A stretch of DNA of 64,000 nt from an uncultured beta proteobacterium (GTDB lineage: Bacteria; Pseudomonadota; Gammaproteobacteria; Burkholderiales; Burkholderiaceae_C). Shown here piece after piece: positions 54,778 to 63,912 of the stretch (positions within the stretch are counted from its first letter, which is position 1; the number at the start of each line of letters is the position of its first letter). The notes below the pieces were generated by a model. It had not been told where the DNA came from. It saw only the letters and a program-made list of their open reading frames with translations, and did no database searches. The stretch covers positions 1 through 64,000 of the forward strand of contig CAJAES010000064.1 of the NCBI GenBank assembly GCA_903938815.1, read 5' to 3'. A program made the position numbers and the translations under genes.

Positions 54778-54944
54778 GTCTGTCTCCTGTGGATTTTTCG
54801 AGTCGATGCCGAGGGTCTTCAGTCATCGCGGCAGACGCTCTGGCAACCCTGGTCTTCACCGCGGCGGGGTATCGGCATCAACGCGCGGGCCCACTTTCTG
54901 CCTTTGCAAGGCTTTCGACTAATTCAAGTTTTCGCACCGATGTA

Positions 54945-54961
54945 TAGATGCAATCTATAGT
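54945..54961. promoter_or_regulatory. Perfect palindrome in the phnD-lysR gap (LysR site)
   Basis: TATAGAT and ATCTATA flank GCA in a perfect 7-bp dyad that contains the T-N11-A pattern of LysR regulators. It is strikingly AT-rich for this genome and lies 29 bases before the lysR ATG in the 213-base divergent gap. It is likely the binding site through which the regulator controls itself and phnDCE. Confidence 0.65.
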
Positions 54962-54990
54962 TTGGGAGGGAAAACGAGAGGCTGGCCGTC

Positions 54991-55854
54991 ATGCGTCTGA
55001 CACAACTGCGTTCGTTCCATGCCGTTGCCACGGCGGGCAGCTTCACGCGCGCAGCCGAGCAGCTGCACGTCAGCCAGCCGACGGTGACCACCCAGGTGAA
55101 GATGCTGGAAGAGCACTACAAGGTCGAGCTCTTCCACCGGACCGGCCGCCGTGTGCGGCCCACCGAGATCGGCGAGCGGCTGCTGCAGCTGTCGCGCCAG
55201 ATCTTCAGCCTGGAGGCCGATGCCGTGCAGTTGCTCGGCGACGTCGGCGAGCTGCGCTCAGGCCAGCTGCGCGTGGCCGCGGTGGGGCCGCATCACGTGA
55301 CGAAGATGCTCGTGGCCTTCAACCAGCGCTACCCCGGCATCAAGATCACGGTGAGCACCGGCAACTCGCAGGAGGTGCTCGACCGCCTGCTCGACTACAG
55401 CGCGGATGTCGGTGTGCTGGCGCAGGTGTTCAGGGACAAGCGCTTCGTCTCGACGCCGTTCAGCGAACACCCGGTGGTGATCTTCACGTCGACCCAGCAC
55501 CGGTTCGCGCGCAGGCGCACCATCCGGACCTCGGAGCTGCAGGGTGAGAAGCTGATCCTGCGCGAGCTCGGCTCCACGACGCGCAAGGCGCTGGAGGCGG
55601 CCCTGAAGGCGGCCAAGGTCGAGCCCGAAGTGGTGATGGAGATCGGCAGCCGCGAGATCATCCGCGAGGCGGTCATCCAGGGCGTGGGCATCGCCGCGGT
55701 GTCGGAGGTGGAGTTCGTGCCGGGCCCCGGGCTGCACGCGGTCCGGATCAGCGACGCGCAGGTGCGCACCTACGCCCACGTGGTCTGCCTGGCCGAGCGG
55801 CGGGACATGCGCATGGTGCGCACGTTCTTCGATGTGATCGCCGAGCAATCGTGA
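54991..55854 (+). CDS. LysR-family transcriptional regulator of the phn operon
   Basis: The 287-residue regulator has an N-terminal winged helix-turn-helix (about 1-60; AGSFTRAAEQLHVSQPTVTTQV) and a LysR substrate-binding domain (about 90-285). Divergence from phnD, with a palindrome between, marks it as the local regulator. Similar LysR proteins are found beside 2-aminoethylphosphonate genes. The ligand is not shown by the sequence. Confidence 0.92.
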   Translation: MRLTQLRSFHAVATAGSFTRAAEQLHVSQPTVTTQVKMLEEHYKVELFHRTGRRVRPTEIGERLLQLSRQIFSLEADAVQLLGDVGELRSGQLRVAAVGPHHVTKMLVAFNQRYPGIKITVSTGNSQEVLDRLLDYSADVGVLAQVFRDKRFVSTPFSEHPVVIFTSTQHRFARRRTIRTSELQGEKLILRELGSTTRKALEAALKAAKVEPEVVMEIGSREIIREAVIQGVGIAAVSEVEFVPGPGLHAVRISDAQVRTYAHVVCLAERRDMRMVRTFFDVIAEQS

Positions 55855-55879
55855 GCGCACGGCCACCGGCGGCCGGCGC

Positions 55880-56347
55880 TCAGCCGCCGTCGGCCTCGCC
55901 CTGCACCCGCATGCGCGCATTCACGTAGGCCCCCTGCGGCACGTGCAGCAGGTCGGCCACGCGCCACAGCACGTGGCGCTCGTGTTCGTTCAGATGGCCG
56001 TCGGCATAGGCCACGCGCCACATGTGCTCCACCATTCGGATCTTCTGCGGCATCTCGAAGCGCTCGTTGATGCGCGACGTGAAGCCGAACAGGTCGGTGG
56101 CGCCCTTCGCGGTGGCTTCGGCCAGCTCGGTCAGACGCGCGGCTTCGTCCTCGGCCAAGCCGAACTTGTCGCACAGCGCCACCAGCACGGCCTCGCGTTC
56201 GCCGGGGTGGAAGCTGATGTCGGCGCGCATCACCTCCACCAGCATCACCGCCGTGGCGAGCTGCAGTGCGTGGTCGTCGGCGGCCGCCGCCGCACCCGGG
56301 GCCGGGGGCAGCAGGCTGTCGAACAGATCCTTCAGTGTCTTCAGCAT
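55880..56347 (-). CDS. TerB-like protein
   Basis: This 155-residue helical protein has a TerB-like fold: AVMLVEVMRADISFHPGERE, then MVEHMWRVAYADGHLNEHER with the two acidic ADG/E-type metal-binding turns. TerB proteins are linked to tellurite resistance and phage stress, but single-domain members such as this are common and uncharacterised. It converges with lysR, ending 25 bases after it, and is divergent from the glycosyltransferase gene at 56,388. Confidence 0.85.
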   Translation of the reverse strand: MLKTLKDLFDSLLPPAPGAAAAADDHALQLATAVMLVEVMRADISFHPGEREAVLVALCDKFGLAEDEAARLTELAEATAKGATDLFGFTSRINERFEMPQKIRMVEHMWRVAYADGHLNEHERHVLWRVADLLHVPQGAYVNARMRVQGEADGG

Positions 56348-56387
56348 GCGGGAATGATGGCATGGCCTGGGTACACTCCTCGGCTCG

Positions 56388-57164
56388 ATGGAAACACCCG
56401 TCACGATCATCTGCATGAAGTGGGGCTCGATGTACGGGCCCGAATACGTGAACCACCTGCGCGAGGGGGTGTCGCGCCATCTGCGCCGCCCGCACCGCTT
56501 CGTGTGCTTCACGGACGACGCCACCGGGCTGCGCCCCGACGTCGAGGTGCAGCCGCTTCCTCCGCTGGGGCTGCCCGGCGGCCACCAGGACAAGCGCTGG
56601 CAGAAGCTGGCGCTATTCCGGCGCGACCTCGGCGGCCTGAAGGGCACGGCCCTGTTCCTCGACCTCGACCTCGTCATCGTCGACAGCCTGGAGCCCTTCT
56701 TCGAGCTGCCGGGCAAGTTCTTCATCATCCGCGACGACGACCTCTTCCGCGCCAAGCCGCTGCGCCGCCTGAACCCCGAGCGCGACCGCTTTCTGGCCAC
56801 CGTGGGCAACAGCTCGGTCTTCCGCTACGAGATCGGCGAGCACGCCTACATCCTCGACGCCTACCTGGCCGACCCCGCGGGGGCCACGACGAAGTACCGG
56901 CTGTCGCAGCAATTCCAGAGCGCGCAGCTGGCGGCACACGGGCACCTGAAGTACTGGCCGCGCGAATGGTGCGTGAGCTTCAAGAACCAGTGCGTGCCGC
57001 GCCACGTGAAGAGCTTCCTCGCCGACCCCTCGCTGCCTGCCGGGGCGCGCATCGTCGTCTTCGCGGGCAACCCGAAGATGAGCGAAGCGCTGGCCGGCGG
57101 TGGCCAGCGCTGGTACCGCCGCATCGGCAACACCGACTGGCTCCTACGCGCCTGGAAGGGCTGA
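56388..57164 (+). CDS. Glycosyltransferase-like protein
   Basis: The 258-residue protein has a GT-A type N-terminal domain beginning VTIICMKWGSMYGPEYVN and a DxD-like motif in ALFLDLDLVIVDSLEPFF near 92, which would bind a metal and the sugar nucleotide. A serine-containing GNSSVFRYE segment follows. It heads a three-gene cluster with an FkbM methyltransferase and a second glycosyltransferase, which suggests synthesis or decoration of a surface glycan. Confidence 0.8.
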   Translation: METPVTIICMKWGSMYGPEYVNHLREGVSRHLRRPHRFVCFTDDATGLRPDVEVQPLPPLGLPGGHQDKRWQKLALFRRDLGGLKGTALFLDLDLVIVDSLEPFFELPGKFFIIRDDDLFRAKPLRRLNPERDRFLATVGNSSVFRYEIGEHAYILDAYLADPAGATTKYRLSQQFQSAQLAAHGHLKYWPREWCVSFKNQCVPRHVKSFLADPSLPAGARIVVFAGNPKMSEALAGGGQRWYRRIGNTDWLLRAWKG

Positions 57165-57172
57165 ATCACACC

Positions 57173-58027
57173 ATGGGAAGACCCCGCGCCCCCGTTCCCG
57201 ACTTCGACGACGGCCGCCCCTGGGGCGCGTACCCGCCGTCCGCAGGCATCTCGGCGGCACTCGCCGTGGCGCACACGCTGCCGCCCTCGCTCTCGGCCCT
57301 GACGAAGCTGCTGCGCCGCCCGGTGAAGTACGGCGTGCTGACGCCGCTGGACCTCACCGTCTGGGGTCTGAAGCTGCGCCTGCTGCCGCGCGGCAACATG
57401 TCGGAGCAAAAGCTCTACACGGCGCCGCAGCTCTTCGACCGCGACGAGTTCGCGCTGCTGAAGCGCCGCCTCAAGCCGGGCGGCGTGTTCGTCGACGTCG
57501 GCGCCAACGCCGGCATCTACAGCTTCTGGGCGCACCGCTGCATGGAGGGCCAGGGCCGCATCGTGGCCGTCGAGCCCGACCCGGAAATGCGCCGCCGGCT
57601 GGAGTTCAACGCCCGCACGAACGGCCTGAAGGACATCGAGCTCTGCCCCGTGGCGCTGAGCGACCACGAAGGCACGGCCGAGTTGCAGGTGAACCCGCGC
57701 CAGCGCGGCCAGAACACGCTGGACCTCGGCGAGGCGCAGCGCGCCGGCGGCGAGCGAACCTCCCTCACCGTGCCGCTGACCACGCTGCTCGCACTGCTGC
57801 AGTCCAAGGCCATCGCCAAGGTGGACGTGCTCAAGATCGACATCGAGGGCCACGAGCCGCCGGTGCTGCGCCACTTCCTGACGAACGCCCCGGAATCGAT
57901 GTGGCCGCAGGCCGTCATCAGCGAGTTCAAGGACCAGACGGCCACCGACATCCTGGACCTGTTCGCCGCGCGCGGCTACCAGCGCCGCGAGACGACGAAG
58001 CTGAACTTCATCCTCGAGCGGGGCTGA
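57173..58027 (+). CDS. FkbM family methyltransferase
   Basis: This 284-residue SAM-dependent methyltransferase has motif I FVDVGANAGIYSFWA near 106, the acidic loop VAVEPDPEMRRRLE near 131, and the FkbM signature VLKIDIEGHEPPVL near 219. Such enzymes O-methylate sugars or other hydroxyls in surface polysaccharides. It starts eight bases after the first glycosyltransferase and shares one base with the next gene. Confidence 0.9.
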   Translation: MGRPRAPVPDFDDGRPWGAYPPSAGISAALAVAHTLPPSLSALTKLLRRPVKYGVLTPLDLTVWGLKLRLLPRGNMSEQKLYTAPQLFDRDEFALLKRRLKPGGVFVDVGANAGIYSFWAHRCMEGQGRIVAVEPDPEMRRRLEFNARTNGLKDIELCPVALSDHEGTAELQVNPRQRGQNTLDLGEAQRAGGERTSLTVPLTTLLALLQSKAIAKVDVLKIDIEGHEPPVLRHFLTNAPESMWPQAVISEFKDQTATDILDLFAARGYQRRETTKLNFILERG

Positions 58028-58902
58028 TGAAGACCAGCGTCCTCATCTCCACCTACAACTCGCCGCTGTGGCTGCAGAAGACCCTCTGGGGCTACTTCAA
58101 CCAGAGCCGCAGCGACTTCGAGCTGCTGATCGCCGACGACGGCTCCCGGCCCGAGACGGCAGAGCTGCTGGGCGAGATGGCCAGGCACAGCCCGGTGCCC
58201 ATCGCCCATGTCTGGCAGCCCGATGACGGGTTCCAGAAGTGCCGGGCGCTGAACAAGGCGCTGGCCGTGGCACGCGGCGAGCGCGTGCTGCTGACCGACG
58301 GCGACTGCATCCCGCGGCGCGATTTCGTCGACGTGCACACCCGCCTCGCGCAGCCCGACTGCTTCCTGACCGGCACCTACTACAAGCTGCCGAAGAACGT
58401 GGCCGACGCCATCACCGAGGACGACGTGAAACGCCAGGACGCGTTCCGCGCGGGCTGGCTGCTGAGGCACGGCCTGCCTTTCAGCAGCAAGCTGCTGAAG
58501 CTGCTCACCGGCCCGCCGCTGGACGAGTGGCTGAACCGCCTGACGCCCGCGCGGCCCACCTGGAACGGCCACAGCGCTTCATGCCTGCGCAGCCAGGCGA
58601 TCGCGGTGAACGGCTTCAACGAGGACATGCAGTACGGCGGACTGGACGTCGAGTTCGGCCTGCGCCTGAACCACATCGGCGTGCGCACGCGGCACATCCG
58701 CTACTCCACCATCACGATGCACCTGCACCACGGCCACGGCTACGTCACGCCCGGCATGCGCGAACGCAGCCACGACGTGAAGGAACGCACCCGCGACCAG
58801 AAGCTGCAGCGCGCCGAGCGCGGGCTCGACCAATGGCTCGCGGCAGACGGCCGCGGGACATTGAACCCCGACGACCGCGTGACCTGGTTGAAGGCGTCAT
58901 AA
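58027..58902 (+). CDS. Glycosyltransferase family 2 protein
   Basis: The 291-residue GT2 enzyme starts SVLISTYNSPLWLQKTLWGY, has the nucleotide-binding Asp pair in LLIADDGSRPET, the TDGDCIPR metal motif near 97, and a C-terminal galactosyltransferase-like GFNEDMQYGGLDVEFGLRL near 198. No membrane segment is seen. It is coupled to the FkbM gene (TGATG) and completes the trio. Confidence 0.92.
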   Translation: MKTSVLISTYNSPLWLQKTLWGYFNQSRSDFELLIADDGSRPETAELLGEMARHSPVPIAHVWQPDDGFQKCRALNKALAVARGERVLLTDGDCIPRRDFVDVHTRLAQPDCFLTGTYYKLPKNVADAITEDDVKRQDAFRAGWLLRHGLPFSSKLLKLLTGPPLDEWLNRLTPARPTWNGHSASCLRSQAIAVNGFNEDMQYGGLDVEFGLRLNHIGVRTRHIRYSTITMHLHHGHGYVTPGMRERSHDVKERTRDQKLQRAERGLDQWLAADGRGTLNPDDRVTWLKAS

Positions 58903-58997
58903 CCGGACGGAATGCTTCGGCAACCGGGTTTCAGTTGGCCTGCGGCGCCTTCGCACCTAGAGTGCAGCGTTCCGAACCCGAGTCTGGAACCACGCCG

Positions 58998-60002
58998 ATG
59001 AACTCCGCTGAAGCACCCGCTACGGCACCCGCACCCGCCACCGCACCCGCAACAGCACCCGCCACGACGGGCCTGAAGATCCGCCGCATGGGCGTGTTCC
59101 TGGGGGCCGAGGTCACGGGGCTGGACCTGGCCCAGCCACTGGCCGCTCCGCAGGTCGACGCGCTCAGGCTCGCGCATGCCGAACACGGCGTGCTCGTGTT
59201 TCCCGACCAGAAGATCGTCGCGGAGGACCTGAAGCGGTTCGGACGGTACTTCGGCACCCTCAGCGTGCACCCGTTCTCGACCAACGCCGCCGACAGCCCG
59301 GAGCTGATCGTGTACGACAACAAGGAAGGCAACCCGCCGGCGCCCACGGACATCTGGCACACCGACGAGACCTTTCGCGAAGCGCCGCCGATGGGCACGG
59401 CGCTGTGCTCGAAGGTCATCCCGGCCGTGGGTGGAGACACCGCGTTCGTCAGCATGAGCGCGGTCTACGAGGGGCTGTCGGACCGCTGGCAGCGCTTCCT
59501 GTGCGGGCTGGAGGCCATCCACGACTTCAAGCCCTTCCGCAGCCTGTTCCCGAACGACCGCGACGGCATCCAGAAGATGCGGCACTACGAGGACATCTAC
59601 CCCGCGGTCACGCACCCGCTGGTGACGGTGCACCCGATCACGGGCAAGAAGGTGCTGTTCGTGAACCCGCAGTTCACGCTGTGCATCAAGGGCATGGCCG
59701 AGGACGAGAGCCGGATGATCCTGGACTTCCTGTTCCGCCGCACCCAGATCCACGAGTACCAGTACCGCCACCACTGGCAGCCCGACATGCTGGTGTTCTG
59801 GGACAACCGCTGCACGCAGCACTCGGCCCTGCACGACTACTACCCGCAGCGCCGGCTCATGGAACGTGTCACGATCGCCGGCACGCGCCCGGTGTCGGCC
59901 GACCCGCCGGCCGACCCGAAGGACCTGCGCCGCTACCTGATGCCGCCGCTGGCGGAGTTCAGGGCCCGCGGCCAGGCGGTGAAGCGCCAGCTCGACACCT
60001 GA
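58998..60002 (+). CDS. TauD/TfdA family dioxygenase
   Basis: This 334-residue iron(II)/2-oxoglutarate dioxygenase begins with an Ala/Pro/Thr-rich tail (about 1-25). The WHTDETF motif near 119 supplies His and Asp iron ligands. The distal His and the 2-oxoglutarate-binding Arg fall in FWDNRCTQHSALHDY and RRLMERVTIAG. Family members hydroxylate taurine, 2,4-D, alkylsulfates and related acids. It lies upstream of a TctC-type binding protein and an amidohydrolase, so it may open a catabolic route for an aromatic or carboxylic acid. Confidence 0.9.
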   Translation: MNSAEAPATAPAPATAPATAPATTGLKIRRMGVFLGAEVTGLDLAQPLAAPQVDALRLAHAEHGVLVFPDQKIVAEDLKRFGRYFGTLSVHPFSTNAADSPELIVYDNKEGNPPAPTDIWHTDETFREAPPMGTALCSKVIPAVGGDTAFVSMSAVYEGLSDRWQRFLCGLEAIHDFKPFRSLFPNDRDGIQKMRHYEDIYPAVTHPLVTVHPITGKKVLFVNPQFTLCIKGMAEDESRMILDFLFRRTQIHEYQYRHHWQPDMLVFWDNRCTQHSALHDYYPQRRLMERVTIAGTRPVSADPPADPKDLRRYLMPPLAEFRARGQAVKRQLDT

Positions 60003-60046
60003 CCGCCCCGCGGCCACCGACCAGAACAGCACGGAGACAAGCCCCC

Positions 60047-61042
60047 ATGACCCAGCCCTCACGCCGCCACGCCATCGCCCTCCTGGCGGCCGCCGCACTC
60101 ACCGCCGCACTCACCGCCTCGGGCGTTGCCTCGGCCCAGGCCACCTACCCCAGCGGCCCGGTGCGGCTGGTCGTGCCGTACCCGCCCGGCGGGTTCACCG
60201 ACCTTCTCGGCCGGCTGATTGCCGAGCGCCTGGCGCGCGGCCTCGGTCAGCAGGTGCTGGTGGACAACAAGGGTGGCGGCGGCAGCACCATCGGCACCGG
60301 CATCGTGGCGCGCGCGCCGGCGGACGGCCTGACGCTGCTGCTCGTCGCCCCCGATCTCGCCATCAACGAGAGCCTGGTCAAGGACAAGCTCACCTACAAC
60401 GCGCTGGCCGACTTCACGCCCGTGATCCAGGCGGCCTGGTCACCGATGGTGCTGGTGACGAACCCGGCCCTGCCGGCGAAATCGGTGGCGGAGTTCATCG
60501 CACTGGCCAAGGCGACGCCCGGCAAGATCAATTTCGGCTCGGGCGGCAACGGCACCGGAGCCCACCTGGCGCTGGAACTGTTCAAGACGCGCGCCGCCAT
60601 CGACGTGCTGCACGTGCCCTACAAGGGCAACGGCCCGGTGATGACGGCCCTGCTCGGCGGCGAGGTCTCGGCGACCTTCCTGCAATACGCCGTGGCCCGG
60701 CCGCACATCGCCACCGGCAAGCTGCGCGTGCTGGGCACGCCCAGCGGCGCCCGGTCGCCGGCCATGGGCGACGTGCCCACGCTCGCCGAATCCGGCCTGC
60801 CCGGCTTCGACGTGCAGCCCTGGTTCGGCATCGTCGCGCCCAAGGGCACGCCGGCGCCCGTGGTGGCGCGGCTGAACACCGAGATCGGCAAGGTCATGCG
60901 CGACCCCGAGGTGCGCAAGCTGCTGGCCGACAGCGCCGCCGAGGCGGTGGCCACCACGCCCGAGGAGTTCGGCCGATTCATCGCGTCCGAGGTCGACCGC
61001 TGGGCCAAGGTGGTCAAGGAGTCGGGCGCGAAGATCGAATGA
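60047..61042 (+). CDS. TctC-type tripartite tricarboxylate transporter binding protein
   Basis: The 331-residue periplasmic protein has a signal peptide (RRHAIALLAAAALTAALTA) and the TctC/Bug fold: VRLVVPYPPGGFTDLLGRL, then GGGGSTIGTGIVA and LHVPYKGNGPVMTALLGG. No TctA/TctB membrane partners are adjacent, which is usual for the many orphan Bug proteins of Burkholderiales. It overlaps the amidohydrolase start as ATGA. Confidence 0.93.
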   Translation: MTQPSRRHAIALLAAAALTAALTASGVASAQATYPSGPVRLVVPYPPGGFTDLLGRLIAERLARGLGQQVLVDNKGGGGSTIGTGIVARAPADGLTLLLVAPDLAINESLVKDKLTYNALADFTPVIQAAWSPMVLVTNPALPAKSVAEFIALAKATPGKINFGSGGNGTGAHLALELFKTRAAIDVLHVPYKGNGPVMTALLGGEVSATFLQYAVARPHIATGKLRVLGTPSGARSPAMGDVPTLAESGLPGFDVQPWFGIVAPKGTPAPVVARLNTEIGKVMRDPEVRKLLADSAAEAVATTPEEFGRFIASEVDRWAKVVKESGAKIE

Positions 61043-62031
61043 ACGCGGGCAGCATCGACTGTCACGCGCACCTCATGCCGGCCGCGCTGGGCGCAGCCCT
61101 GCGGGCGCGCAGCGCGCCACCGTGCATCCAGCCTGGGGCTGACGGGCAGGAGCGCCTGGTCATGCCCATCGGCACGCTGGGCTTCCACGACGGTTACGGC
61201 GACATCGTGCAGCGCCTGGCCCTGATGGACGCGCACGGCGTGCAGCGGCAACTGCTGTCCCTGCCCGGACTCTTCGGCGTCGACAGCCTGGGTGCCGCCG
61301 AGGCGACGCCGTTGCTGACTCGCTTCAACGACGATCTGGCCGCGCTCTGCCGGGCCGAGCCTGCGCGCTTCAGCGGCCTGGCGGCGCTGCCGCTGATGGA
61401 CATGCGGGCGGCCTTGGCGGAATTCGAGCGCGCCCGGGCCGACCTGGGGTTGGTGGGCGCCATCCTGCCGGTCGATGCATTTCTCACCGTGGCGCGGGCC
61501 GAAGGCATGCGGCCGCTCTTCGCGCTGGCGCAGAGGCTCGGCGCGCACTTCTTCATCCACCCCGGCCGCGGGCCGGGTTCGGGGCCGGTGCCGCCCGCGC
61601 CGGCCGACCACGAACTGGCGCGCCGCGCGCTGGCGGTGCAGGCCGAGGTGGGCGAGGCGATGGTCACGCTGCTGCTGTCGGACTTCCTGCAGGACTACCC
61701 CGACGTGACCGTGCAGGTGGCCAACCTGGGCGGCACCTTCCCGGCGGTGATCGAGCGCATGGACCACATGGCCTGGCTGCGCACGCCCGGCGCGGCGCTG
61801 CCGTCGAGCCGGCTCGGCCGTGTCTGGGTGGACTGCGCGTCGCTGGGTTCGCAGGCGCTGGAGCAGGCCGTGGCGGTGTTCGGCGCGGACCGCGTGCTGA
61901 TGGGCACCGACTGCCCGATCTTCGACACGGGGCGCACGCGGGCCGCCATCGGCGCCGCACGGCTCGACGACGCCCAGCGCCACGCCATCCTCCAGGGCAA
62001 CGCCCGGGAACTGCTGGCCCGTTTCGACTGA
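61039..62031 (+). CDS. Amidohydrolase family 2 (ACMSD-like)
   Basis: The 330-residue TIM-barrel metal hydrolase has the N-terminal HAH motif (SIDCHAHLMP), a further His in FFIHPGRGPG near 174, and the C-terminal Asp in MGTDCPIFDTG near 293. Family members decarboxylate or hydrolyse aromatic acids, as in ACMSD or gamma-resorcylate decarboxylase. With the dioxygenase and TctC protein upstream it probably belongs to one catabolic pathway. Confidence 0.88.
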   Translation: MNAGSIDCHAHLMPAALGAALRARSAPPCIQPGADGQERLVMPIGTLGFHDGYGDIVQRLALMDAHGVQRQLLSLPGLFGVDSLGAAEATPLLTRFNDDLAALCRAEPARFSGLAALPLMDMRAALAEFERARADLGLVGAILPVDAFLTVARAEGMRPLFALAQRLGAHFFIHPGRGPGSGPVPPAPADHELARRALAVQAEVGEAMVTLLLSDFLQDYPDVTVQVANLGGTFPAVIERMDHMAWLRTPGAALPSSRLGRVWVDCASLGSQALEQAVAVFGADRVLMGTDCPIFDTGRTRAAIGAARLDDAQRHAILQGNARELLARFD

Positions 62032-62092
62032 TCGGGCCCGCCCGGTCGGGCCCGGCTGCCGAGGGGGCATTCCCTTTGGTTATGCTTCGGCC

Positions 62093-63010
62093 ATGGCCTC
62101 CAGCGACCGACTCAAACTCCGACACCTGCAGGGCCTCGTGGCCGTGGCGGAGAACGGCAGTCTGGTCCGCGCCGCTGCAGCCATGTCCGTGACCCAGCCC
62201 GCGGTGTCGAAGATGCTCGCCGAGCTGGAGGACATCGTCGGCCAGCGGCTGCTGGACCGCACCCGCCAGGGCGTGGTGCTGACCACGCCCGGCCGCACCC
62301 TGCTGCGCTACGCCGGCAGCAGCCTGCGCACCTTGCGCGAGGGCCTGGACGCCATCGCGAGGGATCGAATCGACGCGCCCTCGGTGCGCATCGGTGCGCT
62401 GCCGAACGTGGCGGCCACGGTGCTGCCCCCCGCGCTGCACACCTTCGCGGGTGCGCACCCGCGGGCCCGCCTGCACGTGCGCACGGGCAGCAACGCCCAA
62501 CTCATCGGGCTGCTTCGCCAGGGCGAACTCGACCTCGTCGTCGGGCGCCTCAGCGAGCCTTCCGACATGGCCGGCCTGAGCTTCGAGCAGCTCTACACCG
62601 AGGTGCTGGTCTTCGTGGTGCGGCCCGGCCACGCGCTGGCCCGGCGCCGGCACCTGGAGCCGGCCGTGCTGGCGAACTGGCGGCTCGTGCTGCCCGACGC
62701 GGGCACCCGCGTGCGTGAAGCCGCAGACCACTTCTTCATGACCGCGGGCCTCGGCCTGCCCGACCCGCCGATGGAGACGATCGACGTGTCCTTCGGCCGC
62801 AGCTTCATCCTGCAGTCGGACGCCGTCTGGTGCGTGCCGCTCGGGGCCGTGACGCACGAACTGCAGCACGGCCGGCTGGCCAGGCTGAAGCTGGACACCA
62901 GCCAGACCGCCGGGCCGGTGGGCCTGACCCTGCGCGCCGACCGGCGCGTCCCGGAGGAACTGCACGAGGTGCTGGACGCCATCCGCCGCAGCGCGGCGGC
63001 GCAGACATGA
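62093..63010 (+). CDS. LysR-family regulator (PcaQ-like)
   Basis: The 305-residue regulator has a winged helix (about 8-68; GSLVRAAAAMSVTQPAVSKM) and a LysR ligand-binding domain. The order KLRHLQGLVAVAENGSLV and the LRTGSNAQLIGLLRQGELDLVVGRL type of core are like PcaQ/GbpR-type regulators of aromatic acid catabolism. It follows the dioxygenase-TctC-amidohydrolase genes in the same direction and may regulate them. Its stop overlaps exoD as ATGA. Confidence 0.9.
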   Translation: MASSDRLKLRHLQGLVAVAENGSLVRAAAAMSVTQPAVSKMLAELEDIVGQRLLDRTRQGVVLTTPGRTLLRYAGSSLRTLREGLDAIARDRIDAPSVRIGALPNVAATVLPPALHTFAGAHPRARLHVRTGSNAQLIGLLRQGELDLVVGRLSEPSDMAGLSFEQLYTEVLVFVVRPGHALARRRHLEPAVLANWRLVLPDAGTRVREAADHFFMTAGLGLPDPPMETIDVSFGRSFILQSDAVWCVPLGAVTHELQHGRLARLKLDTSQTAGPVGLTLRADRRVPEELHEVLDAIRRSAAAQT

Positions 63011-63612
63011 GCACCGGCGCACTTTCCACGGTGTTGCGGCAGCTGGCGGCCGACCGGTCACGAGAACGCATTGCCGTGGGCGACCTTCTAACGGCGCTCG
63101 GCGACCGCGCGCTCGGCGCCCTGCTGTTCGTCTTCGCGTTCCCCAACGTGCTGCCCACGCCGCCGGGCACGTCGACGGTGCTGGGGGCGCCACTCATCTT
63201 CCTGGCGGCGCAGCTGGCACTGGGGCTGAACCCGTGGCTGCCCGGCGTCGTGGCGCGGCGCTCGATGTCGCAGGCCGACTTCGCAGCCCTCGTGCGGCGC
63301 ATCGCGCCCTGGCTCGAGCGCGCGGAGCGCCTGCTGCGGCCACGCCCGCTCGGCGTGCCGCGCGTGGTGATCGAACGCGGCGCGGGTACGGTGTGCCTGC
63401 TGCTGTCGCTGATCCTGGTGCTGCCGATCCCGCTGGGCAACATGCTGCCGGCGCTGGCGCTGTGCCTGCTGGCACTGGGCGTGCTGGAGCACGACAGCGC
63501 CTGGGTTCTGGCGGGGCTCACGACCGCCGTGGCGGCCGTCGCGGTGGTCTGGGGCGTCGTGTTCGCGCTGGTGAAGGCGGGCCTGTTTCTGCTGCACGGG
63601 GCCATGCAATGA
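63007..63612 (+). CDS. exoD: ExoD family membrane protein
   Basis: This 201-residue inner-membrane protein has about four helices and the ExoD pattern: LTALGDRALGALLFVFAFPNVLPTPPG, then the LGLNPWLPGVVARRSMS loop and two C-terminal helices. ExoD proteins influence exopolysaccharide production and alkali tolerance; their mechanism is unknown. It overlaps both neighbours by four bases. Confidence 0.9.
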   Translation: MSTGALSTVLRQLAADRSRERIAVGDLLTALGDRALGALLFVFAFPNVLPTPPGTSTVLGAPLIFLAAQLALGLNPWLPGVVARRSMSQADFAALVRRIAPWLERAERLLRPRPLGVPRVVIERGAGTVCLLLSLILVLPIPLGNMLPALALCLLALGVLEHDSAWVLAGLTTAVAAVAVVWGVVFALVKAGLFLLHGAMQ

Positions 63613-63905
63613 GCGGCGTGCAGGACGGCAACTTCTTCAGCCGCCGCTGGCGCGGGGAGACGCCGCTGCGCGTGCTGCTGTGGCGCGACACGATCGCCGT
63701 CGGCACCATGATCAACCTGCTGATGAGCTTTGCCGCGCTCGCGATCGCCGCCATGCACCTGGACCTGCGCATCGCACTGGCCGTGCACTTCACGCCCCTG
63801 CCCTACAACCTCTTCCTGGTGGCCGCGCTGATGCGCTCGCCTCAGCGCAGCAGCGTGGTGTCGGCGGTGGCGCTCGTGTGGCTGGTGCTGATGACCGTGA
63901 TCTGA
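63609..63905 (+). CDS. Small two-helix membrane protein
   Basis: The 98-residue protein has two to three hydrophobic segments (about 30-50, 60-75 and 83-98) joined by short loops. The start overlaps the exoD stop as ATGA, so the two are probably made together. No family was recognised. The last helix ends at the C-terminus (VALVWLVLMTVI). Confidence 0.75.
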   Translation: MSGVQDGNFFSRRWRGETPLRVLLWRDTIAVGTMINLLMSFAALAIAAMHLDLRIALAVHFTPLPYNLFLVAALMRSPQRSSVVSAVALVWLVLMTVI

Positions 63906-63912
63906 CGCGGGC

